DNA of 64,000 bases from Myxocyprinus asiaticus (lineage: Eukaryota > Chordata > Actinopteri > Cypriniformes > Catostomidae), in the NCBI RefSeq assembly GCF_019703515.2, contig NC_059388.1:2775479-2839478 (forward strand). The letters are read 5' to 3'. A program made the translations under genes and the position numbers. The notes beneath the pieces are model-generated. The model saw only the letters and a list, made by a program, of their open reading frames with translations. It ran no database searches and had not been told where the DNA came from. Shown here piece by piece: positions 10,399 to 20,766 of this stretch (the first letter of the stretch is position 1; each line of letters starts with the position of its first letter).

Positions 10399-11461
10399 CT
10401 GGAAGAAGAGTAGTAGGATGACATTCAACATCCAGCACCAAAAAGTAGCCTATCTGGACACTTAATAATGCAATTTGATTTGAGTAAATAACGACTTTCA
10501 CTCTTTTCATCCTTTTTAGCTCGACAGACCAGAGTCCCTATTCACTGGCATTACATGGCAAATAAACCCTGTAAGCCTTTTTTTTTTTTTTTTTTTTTTA
10601 AATCACCTTTTGTTTCACAGAAGTCATGAGTTTGGAGTGACATGAGGGTGAGTAAATAATGACAGAATTTTTGTGTGAACTATTCCTTTAATCTACTGAT
10701 TTTATTGGATGTATTTAGTCAGTTCCCCTCAAGATCACTGGTGTTCTATTGGAGTAATCACATGTGTAGTTCACCACATTAACTTTATGGATGTTTCACT
10801 AACTAACCACCAAGTGTTTACCTTTTGTCATCGTTCTGATCTTTTGATTTATCATGAAAAACATTACACTTTTTTAAAAAATGTTTTGCTTTAAAAGTGT
10901 GCTTATCTTTTTTTTTTTTTTAACCTTCCTGCTATGTTATTTTGTCATCTAGTGCACTGACATTTATACATTTAAGAGTGACTTAACCCTTAGACTCAGA
11001 GGTCCTTAGAGGACAAAAATTTCTTAATATTATATATTAATATTATTTTCCACTTTCAATGAGTTAATTTTTTTTTAACCAACATAAGTCCTGATCATAT
11101 CTACCAAATATTCATTCATTTTCAGGATTATCACAGTCTGGGATATGTCAGTGATTAGCAACAACATTGATTTTTATGCATTATTATTTTTTGTGCAGTG
11201 TCAGATAAAAAACACATTTAAAAAAAAAAAAAAACAAACAAACAAAAAAAAAACCCTCACACTCAGTACCATAAAGGATAAAAATGTCTGCATCAAAAAA
11301 CTGCCATAAAAATATGATATATTCATATTATTTTCCAATTTGAATTAATGAATTAATTTAACCAACATCAGTCCTGATCATAACTACCAAATATTCATTA
11401 ATTTTCAGGATTTTAACCCTTTAAATACCAGTTTGTTTACATAATGCCACTGTTGTTTTTT

Positions 11462-11515
<54 letters not shown>

Positions 11516-11542
11516 CTCAATACACACTTACAAAACACACTC

Positions 11543-11573
<31 letters not shown>

Positions 11574-12096
11574 TCACTCACACACTATTTTAGCTGCATC
11601 ATTTATTCAATTGTCCTGCAGTGCTCTATAATACAGCAATCAGAAAATAGGAAAAAAGCATGTAGTTGCTCCATAGGCTAAACATGATACAAATGGCACC
11701 ATATGGTGGAAAATATTAGAAATTTACATTTTGAAGCCAGGGCTCCAGAATGAAAGCATAATATCATAGAATTCATGATTTTATACTTTAATGGCACTGG
11801 GATCAAATATTGCAGTTTTAATGGGTTTCAATGTAACTATGGGTTGAGTGTACCTATTTTGCGTACACAGTGTGTAATAGATGTATTATAGGAACTGAGG
11901 TTGAAATATCAAAATTCCCCCCAAAATACACACCTTTGGTCAAATTTAAGCCGTTGGCATTAACACGGTCAAAATGATCGAAAAAAACAAAAATGAAAAA
12001 GACAAGAATGTCCCGAAGATCGCACAAGGGTTAAATTATTTTAAAACATTGTTCAAATAATAGACGATGATAAACATCTTAAATAAAGATACATAC
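10399..12096 (-). other. creld2 intron 1 with CA microsatellites and a MITE half
   Basis: At 10618-10692 the intron holds the right-hand half of the 'agttcaccc' MITE (gagggtgagtaaataatgac up to the gtgtgaactattcctttaat end). There are poly-T runs at about 10578-10600 and 10909-10921 and a poly-A/CAAA patch at 11221-11253. Two (CA)n arrays lie at about 11464-11512 and 11549-11572. No further exon was seen. Confidence 0.6.
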
Positions 12097-12234
12097 CTTG
12101 TCAAAATTGCTGGTTATTTGACTGCATGTTGAACATAATGCTTTAAAGTCCTTTGTGTAGACAGGTCTAAATGGAAAAAGCAAAACAATACATATCAACT
12201 GACAAACACTATATACGACTACCATGTTTCCCAT
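12097..12234 (-). CDS. creld2: creld2 exon 1 with start codon and signal peptide
   Basis: The minus-strand ATG at 12234 opens a 138-bp coding exon ending at a GTATGT donor (phase 0). The first 26 residues are hydrophobic (MGNMVVVYSVCQLICIVLLF then PFRPVYT) and fit an ER signal peptide. They are followed by KDFKALCSTCSQITSNFDK, which matches the start of the CRELD2 mature protein, where a CxxC pair opens the N-terminal domain. A second in-frame Met at residue 4 is possible. The start lies 219 bp from an exact ERSE. The gene is head to head with alg12, as in mammals. Confidence 0.9.
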
Positions 12235-12452
12235 CCAAGTTATTATCTAACTCAAAGCTTCATGTCCGCTAAGAAAACAATGTTTTTCTGGGTTGCCTCC
12301 AACTGGTTAAGATGCCCTGAATCAACGTCTAATACCGAAAATTATGACACATTTATGCAGATTCCATGCCGGCTCTCTAAAGCTCCACATTCGTGTTTCC
12401 GCCTCAGCCGCTTTATGTGATTGTAAAGTGCTCCTGTCAGTCAACTTATGAG

Positions 12453-12471
12453 CCAATGAAATTAAGCCACG
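12453..12471 (+). promoter_or_regulatory. Exact ER stress response element (ERSE)
   Basis: CCAAT at 12453-12457, nine bases, then CCACG at 12467-12471 gives the ERSE consensus CCAAT-N9-CCACG without mismatch. NF-Y binds the CCAAT half and ATF6/XBP1 the CCACG half. The spacer GAAATTAAG is AT-rich rather than the usual GC-rich. It lies 219 bp upstream of the creld2 ATG and 1.1 kb upstream of alg12. Both are ER protein-folding or glycosylation genes and the mammalian pair is ER-stress inducible, so function is likely. Confidence 0.75.
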
Positions 12472-12621
12472 CGCGGGACATTCAAAGAAAGATACTTGCA
12501 TGAGAATTTCCTACACCGTTTTGCTAGATGTAGTAGGTGTACCTCTGAACGAACGAATGAATGAACGTTATTTTTTGAATGAAACTTTTTAGGAATTTCA
12601 AATAAATAAACAAATAAATAA

Positions 12622-12627
<6 letters not shown>

Positions 12628-12698
<71 letters not shown>
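12628..12698. repeat. (TA)n microsatellite in the creld2-alg12 intergenic region
   Basis: About 35 uninterrupted TA dinucleotides lie inside the putative shared promoter region, between the exact ERSE and alg12. Confidence 0.95.
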
Positions 12699-12699
<1 letters not shown>

Positions 12700-12822
12700 C
12701 TAAACAAGGCTTCATTTTGTTTATCTTGAAAAAATAAAATAAAAATAAAAAATAAACAAGGCTTAATTTGTTTATAAAAAATGAAGCCTTGTTTATTTTT
12801 TTTAAATGTTTTTCTTTTTAAT
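12699..12822. repeat. Hairpin-forming 'caaggctt' repeats
   Basis: AAACAAGGCTTCATTTTG occurs at about 12703-12720, AAACAAGGCTTAATTTG at about 12754-12770, and the inverted copy AAAATGAAGCCTTGTTTA at about 12778-12796. The first and last are near-perfect inverted repeats separated by about 60 bases, so the segment can form a stem-loop. No protein is encoded. Confidence 0.7.
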
Positions 12823-13283
12823 TTTATAAAATGACTAAATATATAAATGAATAATAGTATGCTAATTTCAAGCTGATGCAGCTGCTTGAAATGAGCACTT
12901 AAGAATCACAACTCTGTCAGAAAATAAGAAAAAAGTGAGAATAGGCCCTAAACTTGTCATCAGGCAGTGATAGATATAATATCGTTGTATATAAAAAATA
13001 TGCTTTATTTTTAAATGTAATTATTTATGTTAAACGCTTATTGGTTCCTCCTTTTCGCGCAAAGAATTGAACAGCTTGCATGTACAGTGTCCTATGAGAT
13101 CTTCCTCCAGAGGGCGCTCGACGGCTCAGACAGTCGACTCCTCCATTGAGTCGCATTCAAATCACTAAAACATATAATCTTTCAAATCTATTAATTCGAA
13201 TGAATAATGATTGGCATACAAATTGAAACGTGCCCCGATATATGAAAATGACTTAAAAAACAAAAACAAAAAAATAAACTCAT

Positions 13284-13310
13284 CCAATAATCATGGACGA
13301 CTGTGATTGG
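13284..13310 (-). promoter_or_regulatory. Paired inverted CCAAT boxes with an ERSE-like element
   Basis: On the minus strand 13310-13292 reads CCAAT, nine bases, CCATG, one mismatch from the ERSE consensus. A plus-strand CCAAT lies at 13284-13288. The site is 246 bp upstream of the alg12 start codon. Two CCAAT boxes close to a TATA-less start are common in such promoters; the ERSE-like match itself may be chance. Confidence 0.4.
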
Positions 13311-13555
13311 CCCATGCTGACCTGCACTGTGAACTATTATTAACATCTGAATAATGACAATGAGAAACTTTAATAGCAATTGACCTGAAAATACACCGCA
13401 AAAAGTTAAAACAGACGATTATTTAGACCCATCGTATCTGACCAGTTAGAGAAAACGCCCATTTCAGCCACCGTTTATGATCAATGCCCATTCTACTCGC
13501 TATTTCTATTTATTTGGCGCAGATTTGTGCGCATGCGGAAGAATAATCTCGCGTT

Positions 13556-13717
13556 ATGATGGCTCAGAAAGGAGCAATAAATGATCGTCTTCTCTTATTT
13601 TTAATCATTGGTGTTGTATTTTTACATTTGTTTATGTGTCCCTACACCAAAGTTGAGGAAAGTTTTAATTTACAAGCGATTCATGATGTTCTCTACCACA
13701 GGTTTGATTTTGAAAAG
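13556..13717 (+). CDS. alg12: alg12 exon 1 (residues 1-54)
   Basis: This exon opens ALG12, the dolichyl-phosphate-mannose-dependent alpha-1,6-mannosyltransferase (GT22 family) that adds the eighth mannose to the lipid-linked oligosaccharide in the ER lumen. It begins [20 protein letters not shown], continues through a first membrane segment, then [20 protein letters not shown]. The TKVEESFN block is the conserved first lumenal loop with the acidic residues thought to be catalytic in GT22 enzymes. The exon is 162 bp, phase 0, ending at GTAAGA. The start is either ATG of the ATGATG pair. It is divergent from creld2. Confidence 0.95.
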
Positions 13718-13800
13718 GTAAGATCATATTCTGAAGAAGTTAAGAGATTACAGTTTATTTTTAAAATGTGAAAATTATTTTCCGCATCTTTATTATGTAA

Positions 13801-14212
13801 TTAAGAGACCACTCCAAATGTTTCTTAAATCAGCATTTCTATGGCAGCCATTCCATTCCAGTGTCTGTTGATTTCCTGCTTGAGTGGCATAAAGTCACCC
13901 AACAGCAATGTGAAAGACTGGTGGAAAGATTGAAAATCGGGGTTATTCCACCAAATATTGATTAAAATATTAGTATTGTGTTGTTTATAAATGAATATGA
14001 ACTTGTTTTCTTTGCATTATTCGAGGTCTGAAAACACTGCATCTTTTTTGTTATTTTCTGCAAATAAATACTCTAAATGACAGTATTTTTATTTGGAATT
14101 TGCGAGAAATGTTGTCAGTAGTTTATAGAATAAAACATCTCAAACACATACCTATAAATATTAAATCCAGAGAAACTGATCATTTGGAGTGGTCTCAATG
14201 TTTAGAGCTGTA
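13801..14212 (+). mobile_element. Tc1-related MITE in alg12 intron 1 (copy A)
   Basis: The segment begins TTAAGAGACCACTCCAAATG and ends GGAGTGGTCTCAATG...AGAGCTGTA, so its ends are inverted repeats. The same element lies in opposite orientation at 55031-55468, where the terminal CAGCTCTGG and TA target are kept at both ends. In copy A the outermost bases on the left are missing. It starts only 83 bp after exon 1 of alg12. No transposase is encoded. Confidence 0.75.
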
Positions 14213-14329
14213 TACACAATGCATATTTGTTCTCTTTGATACACTTGAATTGCAGTTTGTAAAAATGATCTTTTACTAAATGAGTTTAGATGGATTTTGG
14301 ACAGTTTAATAAAAGCATTACCATGGGAC

Positions 14330-14560
14330 TTTAATTTAAATGGTACTGAATAATTGGCATTTTCTTATATCATGGTATTTACATGGAACTCTAAGGTTCT
14401 TTCAAGAATACCATGGTATTGCACGTCAAAAGGTGAATAAATGAATACACATGGTCGTACAACCGAAGTACCATGTCGACCAAAACGTGATAGTATAACA
14501 TGATAGTATCATAGTAAATTACCAAAAAACATGGTAATACCATAGTACTTGTGTTATCCA
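14330..14560. repeat. Short 'accatggta' palindromic repeat cluster
   Basis: Several CCATGG-centred motifs (accatggga, ataccatggtattg, catggtaatacca) occur within 230 bp. Similar motifs recur near 27596-27662 and 61770-62035, which suggests a short interspersed palindromic repeat family. Confidence 0.35.
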
Positions 14561-14611
14561 GAACTGGAACAGTAAGTCTTAGTTTAATCATTTTTCTTCC
14601 TGTTTCTCCAG

Positions 14612-14744
14612 TATGATCATCATGAGTTTCCTGGTGTGGTTCCCCGCACTTTTCTTGGACCACTGTTCATTTCAGCGCTCAGTGCACCAGTGAATTGTGT
14701 TCTCACCTTCCTTCAAGCACCAAAGTTTTACACTCAGATCCTTG
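14612..14744 (+). CDS. alg12: alg12 exon 2 (residues 55-98)
   Basis: The exon follows a pyrimidine tract and CAG and ends at GTATGT; it is 133 bp, phase 0 in and phase 1 out. It encodes [20 protein letters not shown] then [20 protein letters not shown] and TQIL. The segment [17 protein letters not shown] is the conserved GT22 motif after the first lumenal loop, leading into a membrane segment. The next exon is 31.3 kb away because of accumulated transposons. Confidence 0.95.
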
Positions 14745-15043
14745 GTATGTCTCAATACTTGACTAGTAGTTTTATATTAAATCAGAATACTTTTTTCATG
14801 AAATATAACTTCAAGAAGCAATTATTGAAGTCCAAGAACAATAACTCTTTTAACACACAAGCTCACAATATTATTTGTTTTCTAAAAGAAGAACTGTTGA
14901 CTTTTTTTACTGATATTTCTTAACACAAATTCATGCACATTCATCATTATCCTACTACGGTACAGGTATTTTCATAATTTTACTGTTATAGTGCCACCTT
15001 CTGTCCAGACTGTATGAAGTTTCATGTGCTTCTTCAGACTAAG

Positions 15044-15557
15044 CCCTTAAAGAGAGAAATTTTGGATAAATAATTCTTATATACTAGAATAGGTTTACAT
15101 GCTTTAATGTTCAAAAAACACATTGTTTTTCTCATACTGTACATTGCTGCACAATCTCTTTCCACCCTCTGTCTGAAACGCTCTTGTCTCTTTAAAGCCC
15201 CCCTTTCCGAAAAGCACAGTCTGCTCTGATTGGTCAGCTGGCCCAGTCTGTTGTGATTGGTCAACCGCTTAGAGCTTTTGGAAATGTAAAGCCCCTTACC
15301 ATAATCAAAGTAGCCCTTAGACAGGCATTATGCAAATGTGTTACATAGTGACATAGCTAAGACATGGAAGTAATGGCTGGACTGCAAACCAGGGGTTTCA
15401 GGCAGTTCAGGAGGAATGTTTTCTGTGGGAGAGAGTAACTTCTTTTTGCGTGGACTTTGTGCTTTGTAACTTTGCAGACCTTTTACATGCACAAACAGCT
15501 ATATTACACACTAAAGGAAAGGTAAAATCCCAAAAAGCATAATAGGGCCTCTTTAAA
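15044..15557. mobile_element. Cyprinid MITE-like repeat with CCCTTAAAG...CTTTAA ends
   Basis: The segment opens CCCTTAAAGAGAG and closes GGGCCTCTTTAAA, giving short inverted termini. Its interior includes gctctgattggtcagctggc and ctgttgtgattggtc, phrases typical of an abundant cyprinid repeat. It has no coding content. Edges are approximate. Confidence 0.5.
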
Positions 15558-15720
15558 TAAGTAGGAGAGGGGGTAAAATCTTTGCCAATCTTTGACCTGC
15601 CACCGCCACAGGCAGCTCTCACTCGACCTGTCACCACCTGTCACTCGTGCGGTCACAGTCATAAGCATCTCCCTCGTGATCTGTCACCGTTAATATATAA
15701 ACAATAAACATTTGGATATA

Positions 15721-16514
15721 TACACCGATCAGCCACAACATTAAAATCACCTGCCTAATATTGTGTAGGTCCCCCTCGTGCTGCCAAAACATAGCATTCT
15801 GAGATGATATCCTTCTCACCACAATTGTACAGAGCGGTTATCTGAGTTACCATAGACTTTGTCAGCTCAAACCAGTCTGGCAATTCTCTGTTGTCCTCTC
15901 TCATCAACAAGGCATTTCCGTCCACAGAACTGCCGCTCACTGGATGTTTTTTGTATTTGGCACCATTCGGAGGGAATTCTAGAGACTGTTGTGTGTGAAA
16001 ATCCCAGGAGATCAGCAGTTACAGAAATACTCAAACCAGCCCATCTGGCACCAACAATCATGCCATGGTCCAAATCACTGAGATCACATTTTTTCTCCAT
16101 TCTGATGGTTGATGTGAACATTAACTCATGAGCTGTATCTGCATGATTTTATGCACTGCACTGCTGCCATACGATTGGATGATTAGATAATCACATGGAT
16201 GATCTCCTGGGATTTTCACACACAACAGTCTCTAGAATTTACTCAGAATGGTGCCAGAAACAAAAAACATCCAGTGAGCGGCAATTCTGTGGACGGAAAT
16301 GCCTTGTTGATGAGAGAGGTCAACAGAGAATGGCCAGACTGGTTTGAACTGACAAAGTCTACAGTAACTCAGATAACCGCTTTGTACAATTGTGGTGAGA
16401 AGAATATCATCTCAGAATGCTATTCTGAGATGCGGGTTGGCGCTGTTTTGGCAGTACGGGGGGGACCTACACAATATTAGGCTGGTGATTTTAATGTTGT
16501 GGCTGATCGGTGTA
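15721..16514. mobile_element. Snap-back Tc1-like element (inverted arms)
   Basis: Both ends carry TACACCGATCAGCCACAACA in inverted orientation. Each arm of about 310 bp holds the same N-terminal transposase piece: LLGFSHTTVSR...SSERQFCGRKCLVDERGQQR is read on the minus strand in the left arm (ORF 15867-16121) and on the plus strand in the right arm (16199-16350). The helix-turn-helix start (MEKKCDLSDLDHGMIVGARW) survives only in the left arm. The catalytic domain is absent. The element is a palindrome that could fold into a long hairpin and cannot move by itself. Confidence 0.8.
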
Positions 16515-16531
16515 TATACAGTGTGTGTGTA

Positions 16532-16538
<7 letters not shown>

Positions 16539-16566
<28 letters not shown>
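16539..16566. repeat. (TA)n microsatellite
   Basis: A TA run follows a short (GT)n stretch, directly before the left end of the Tc1 element at 16571. Confidence 0.8.
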
Positions 16567-16570
<4 letters not shown>

Positions 16571-16572
<2 letters not shown>

Positions 16573-17821
16573 CACTATATTGCCAAATGTATTCGCTCAC
16601 CCATCCAAATAATTGAATTCAGGTGTTCCAATCACTTCCATAGCCACAGGTGTATAAAATGAAGCACCTAGGCATGCAGACTGCTTCCACAAACATTTGT
16701 GAAAGAATGGGCCGCTCTCAGGAGCTCAGTGAATTCCAGCGTGGTAATGTGATAGGATGCCACCTGTGCAACAAGTCCAGTCGTGAAATTTCCTCGCTAC
16801 TAAATATTCCACAGTCAACTGTCAGTGGTATTATAACAAAGTGGAAGCGATTGGGAATGACAGCAACTCAGCCACGAAGTGGTAGGCCACGTAAAATGAC
16901 AGAGCGGGGTCAGCGGATGCTGAGGCGCATAGTGCGCAGAGGTCGCCAACTTTCTGCAGAGTCAATCGCTACAGACCTCCAAAGTTCATGTGGCCTTCAG
17001 ATTAGCTCAAGAAGAGTGCGTAGAGAGCTTCATGGAATGGGTTTCCATGGCCGAGCAGCTGCATCCAAGCCATACATCACCAAGTGCAATGCAAAGCGTC
17101 GGATGCAGTGGTGTAAAGCTGCCGCCACTGGACTCTAGAGCAGTGGAGACGCGTTCTCTGGAGTGACGAATCACGCTTCTCCATCTGGCAATCTGATGGA
17201 CGAGTCTGGGTTTGGTGGTTGCCAGGAGAACGGTACTTGTCTGACTGCATTGTGCCAACTGTGAAGTTTGGTGGAGGGGGGATTATGGTGTGGGGTTGTT
17301 TTTCAGGAGCTGGGCTTGGCCCCTTAGTTCCAGTGAAAGGAACTCTGAATGCTTCAGCATACCAAGAGATTTTGGACAATTCCATGCTCCCAACTTTGTG
17401 GGAACAGTTTGGGGATGGCCCCTTCCTGTTCCAACATGACTGCGCACCAGTGCACAAAGCAAGGTCCATAAAGACATGGATGAGCGAGTTTGGTGTGGAA
17501 GAACTTGACTGGCCTGCACAGAGTCCTGACCTCAACCTGATAGAGCACCTTTGGGATGAATTAGAGCGAAGACTGGGAGCCAGGCCTTCTCGTCCAACAT
17601 CAGTGTCTGACCTCACAAATGCGCTTCTGGAAGAATGGTCAAAAATTCCCATAAACACACTCCTAAACCTTGTGGAAAGCCTTCCCAGAAGAGTTGAAGC
17701 TGTTATAGCTGCAAAGGGTGGGCCGACGTCATATTAAACCCTATGGATTAAGAATGGGATGTCACTTAAGTTCATATGCGTGTAAAGGCAGATGAGCGAA
17801 TACTTTTGGCAATATAGTGTA
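16571..17821 (+). mobile_element. Full-length Tc1-like transposon, copy 1
   Basis: TA target bases flank inverted ends TACACTATATTGCCAAA(A/T)G and CTTTTGGCAATATAGTGTA; total length is 1251 bp. The element is almost identical to the copy at 55497-56748, in the same orientation. Copy 1 lies in alg12 intron 2 and copy 2 in intron 3, so exon 3 lies between two long direct repeats. Confidence 0.92.
16650..17737 (+). pseudogene. Tc1-like transposase, broken by a one-base frameshift (copy 1)
   Basis: The first frame (16650-17138) encodes the N-terminal helix-turn-helix domains, including [13 protein letters not shown] (probable start at 16707), [19 protein letters not shown], and the GRPRK AT-hook-like linker. 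It stops after WCKAAATGL. The second frame carries SDESRFSIW (first catalytic Asp), [11 protein letters not shown] (second Asp) and [12 protein letters not shown] (Glu), the DD34E triad, and runs to 17737. Compared with copy 2, one A is missing near 17119, which shifts the frame just before the catalytic core. No other disabling change was seen. Confidence 0.9.
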
Positions 17822-18240
17822 TATCAGTTTCATAATATTTCAAAATGCACATATGTATACTGTCCTATGCGCTACTACTTAATACATATATATGCACTTC
17901 TCTTGCCTCTACAATCCATATGTATTCTGCCTGTCTTTTGCACAAGACAACTTACTGCAACCTCACAATGTAAAGCCTGCATCACTGCAGTATTTGCAGA
18001 TGTTGCACAACAGTACTACAGAGAGTAAGATGTGGGTACCACTTTCCCATATGTGTAGCTCACTGTAAATGACCCCTAATTGTAAATGTTCTGTATTTAT
18101 TGATTGTTTTTTGTTTTTTTTTCTGTGAAGAGTTCTATTGTTATTTGTACTAATACATAGGTCTACTGGTCATGTATGTCATCTGTGCCAAGTTGGTCTT
18201 GTAAGATATGTCATATGTTTATTACTTTTTTCAATTCAAG
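17822..18240. other. Unassigned intronic DNA
   Basis: AT-rich, with a poly-T patch near 18103-18122. No gene or clear repeat was recognised. Confidence 0.4.
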
Positions 18241-20438
18241 ATGGCGCTGCAGATGGCAGCCTCATGTGGAGCTCTCCAATTCTTGTTGTTTTTGTTTGTT
18301 TATCCTGTGTTTAGTAATTCTTTTCCAATTAGTTTTACCAGGGACAAACTGCTGAACATTTGGCAGCACATACCAGACAATCTTTTCTGGGTTTTGGATC
18401 ATTTGGACATTTTGCTGGACTTTGTAGTTGGAGGTGCAGATTTGTTGTTCCAGCGTGCCATGAGACGCAAGCGAGGGAAGCGAGCTGGCGTGCTGGTCAA
18501 GCTCCGTCAGCACGGATTTCGAACAGCACTGCCGAGTATTGAATCTCCACTCTCTCCCTAACAAAACAGATGAACAGCATCTCCTCACCCATACAAACAA
18601 GGACTTTTCAAACTCTGCTGCCTTCTGCTTCACAGACACCTGGCTGAGTGAAGCTATTCCGGACAGCGTGTTACATCTGCCGGGCTTTCAGCTGTTCAGA
18701 GCGGATCGCATGGCAGAGTTAACGGGGAAAACGAGAGGCGGTGGAACATGCTTTTACATCAATGAAAGTTGGTGTACAAATGTAACAACGTTAAAGAAGA
18801 TGTGCTGTTCTAATTTGGAAGCGCTTTTCATCAACTTTAAGCCTTTCTACTCACTGCGGGAGTTTCCCTCATTTATTCTGGTGAGTATTTATATCCCGCC
18901 AAAAGCATGCGTGAACACAGCGTTGCAACAGCTGGCTGATCACATCACAGACACGGAGCAACAACACCTGGATACTTATTATCATTCTGGGAGATTTTAA
19001 TAAAGCTAACCTCACCCATGAACTGCCAAAATACAAATAACACATCACATGCCCCACCAGAGAAAGAAATATATTGAACCACTGCTGCACCACTGTAAAG
19101 GATGCATATCGCTCTGTCCCACATGCAGCTTTAGGACTCTCTGATCATTGTCTGGTTCATCCGAACTACAAGCAGAAACTAAAATCAGCTAAGCCTGTAA
19201 TAAAGACTGTAACGTTATGGACCAATGAAGCAGAGCTGTAACTACAAGTCTGCACTGATTGGAGTGTTTTTGAGGCTGCAGCCACAGACCTGGACGAGCT
19301 CACAGATACTGTAACATCATATATCGTTTTTTGTGAGGAAATGTGCATCCCTACTAGGACATTTATCATTCAATAACAATAAACCATGGTTTACAGGAAA
19401 ACTCAGACAGCTTCGTCATGCCAAAGAGGATGCTTACAGAAGTGGGATAAAACATTGTACAACCAGGCCAAGAACACACTTACTAAGGAAATCAGAGTGG
19501 CTAAAAGAAGCTACTCTGACAAGCCGAGAAAACAGTATTCAGCCAATGATCCTGCATCTGTGTGGAAAGGCCTAAAAGCATCACCAAGTACAAGACACCT
19601 TCCCCTCGCTCTGTAGAGAGTCAACTAATGGCTGATAAACTGAATGTTTTTTATGCAGCTTTGAAAAGCCCAGTCTCACACCCCTCCCCCGCTCTGATCT
19701 TCACTTCACACACACACCAACACCTCCTGGCAACCCCCTCCTGCTACTCAATCTGCACTCATGATCTGTGAGGAGGATGTGTGCCAGGGCTTTTGGAAAC
19801 AAAAGACTTGGAAAGCTTCAGGCCCAGACGGTGTTTCACCTGCCTGTCTGAAAGTCTGCGCTGACCAACTGGCCCACATCTTCACACAGATCTTCAATAG
19901 ATCACTGGAGCAGTGTGAAGTTCTCTGCTGCTTCAAATGCTCCACCATCATTCCAGTCCCCCAAAAAAACTTAATGACTACAGACTTGTCACTCTCACTT
20001 CTGTGGTCATGAAGTCGTTTGAGAGACTGGTTTTGGCCTACCTGAAGGACATCACTGGACCCCCTTCAGTTTGCTTACCGAACAAACAGGTCTGTGGATG
20101 ATGCTCTCAATATGGGACTGCATTATATCCTGCAACACCTTGACAGACGTGGGACTTATGCAATGATCCTATTTGTGGACAGTTCAGCCTTCAACACCAT
20201 CATGCCTGATCTTCTCTCAACCAAACTGACCCAGCTCTCTGTGCCCAGCCCAATCTGTCAATGGATCACCAGCTTTCTGACAGATAGGCAGCAGCTAGTG
20301 AGACTGGGAAAACTCACATCCAGGACCCTCACTATTAGAACTGGTGCTCCTCAGGAATGCGTTCTCTTTCCACTGCTCTTCTCACTGTACACAAATGACT
20401 GCACTGCAAAAAACCCCACTGTCAAGCTCCTGAAGTTG
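18241..20438 (+). mobile_element. Decayed non-LTR retrotransposon (Jockey-group LINE), 3'-truncated
   Basis: Starting with AAGATGGCGCTGCAGATGGC, the region holds pieces of a LINE ORF2 in several frames. RKRGKRAGVLVKLRQ near 18465 and the apurinic endonuclease part (FCFTDTWLSEAIPDSVLHLP, GGGTCFYI) lie at 18539-19000. A linker (WFTGKLRQLRHAKEDAYR) is near 19390. The reverse transcriptase fingers and palm (SGPDGVSPACLKVCADQL, TIIPVPQ, FVDSSAFNTI, RTGAPQECVLFPLLFSLYTN) lie at 19761-20435. The sequence is lost just before the catalytic FADD box, where a minisatellite begins. Several frameshifts make it inactive. Clade (Rex1/L2-like) is from memory. Confidence 0.8.
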
Positions 20439-20439
20439 A

Positions 20440-20657
20440 GACGCATCGAGAGGGAGACGCAAAGAACGGTGACGCATCGAGAGGGAGACGCAAAGAACGG
20501 TGACGCATCGAGAGGGAGACGCAAAGAACGGTGACGCATCGAGAGGGAGACGCAAAGAACGGTGACTCATCGAGAGGGAGACGCAAAGAACGGTGACTCA
20601 TCGAGAGGGAGACGCAAAGAACGGTGACGCATCGAGAGGGAGACGCAAAGAACGGTG
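20440..20657. repeat. 31-bp minisatellite array 1 (about 7 copies)
   Basis: The unit GACGCATCGAGAGGGAGACG plus CAAAGAACGGT (31 bp) repeats about seven times with very few changes (gacgc/gactc variants). A degenerate array of the same unit lies at 23467-23865. The minus strand has no stop codons in the unit, which creates long but meaningless open frames. Confidence 0.92.
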
Positions 20658-20766
20658 ATGTAGAGCTGGGCTTTTTTCTATAAATTCTAATTTACGTTCT
20701 TGACACTTTTTTTTTTTAATTGTGGAATCAAGGTTTTGCATAAAATATTAGCAGATGCTGTAGTTA

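Noticed and set aside
12462..12707. Open frame rich in alternating Tyr-Ile on the minus strand (also 54859-55177 plus)
   Set aside because: These are (TA)n microsatellites read as codons.
17077..17658. Minus-strand open frame of 193 codons inside Tc1 copy 1
   Set aside because: Antisense of the transposase catalytic region; the same shadow appears in copy 2 at 56289-56585.
20351..20570. Open frames on the minus strand over the 31-bp repeat (also 23465-23837)
   Set aside because: The 31-bp unit lacks minus-strand stops, so repetition alone keeps frames open; the peptide is only the repeat read in rotating frames.
20440..20657. CRISPR-like array
   Set aside because: Units are directly contiguous with no unique spacers and lie in a vertebrate intron; it is a minisatellite.
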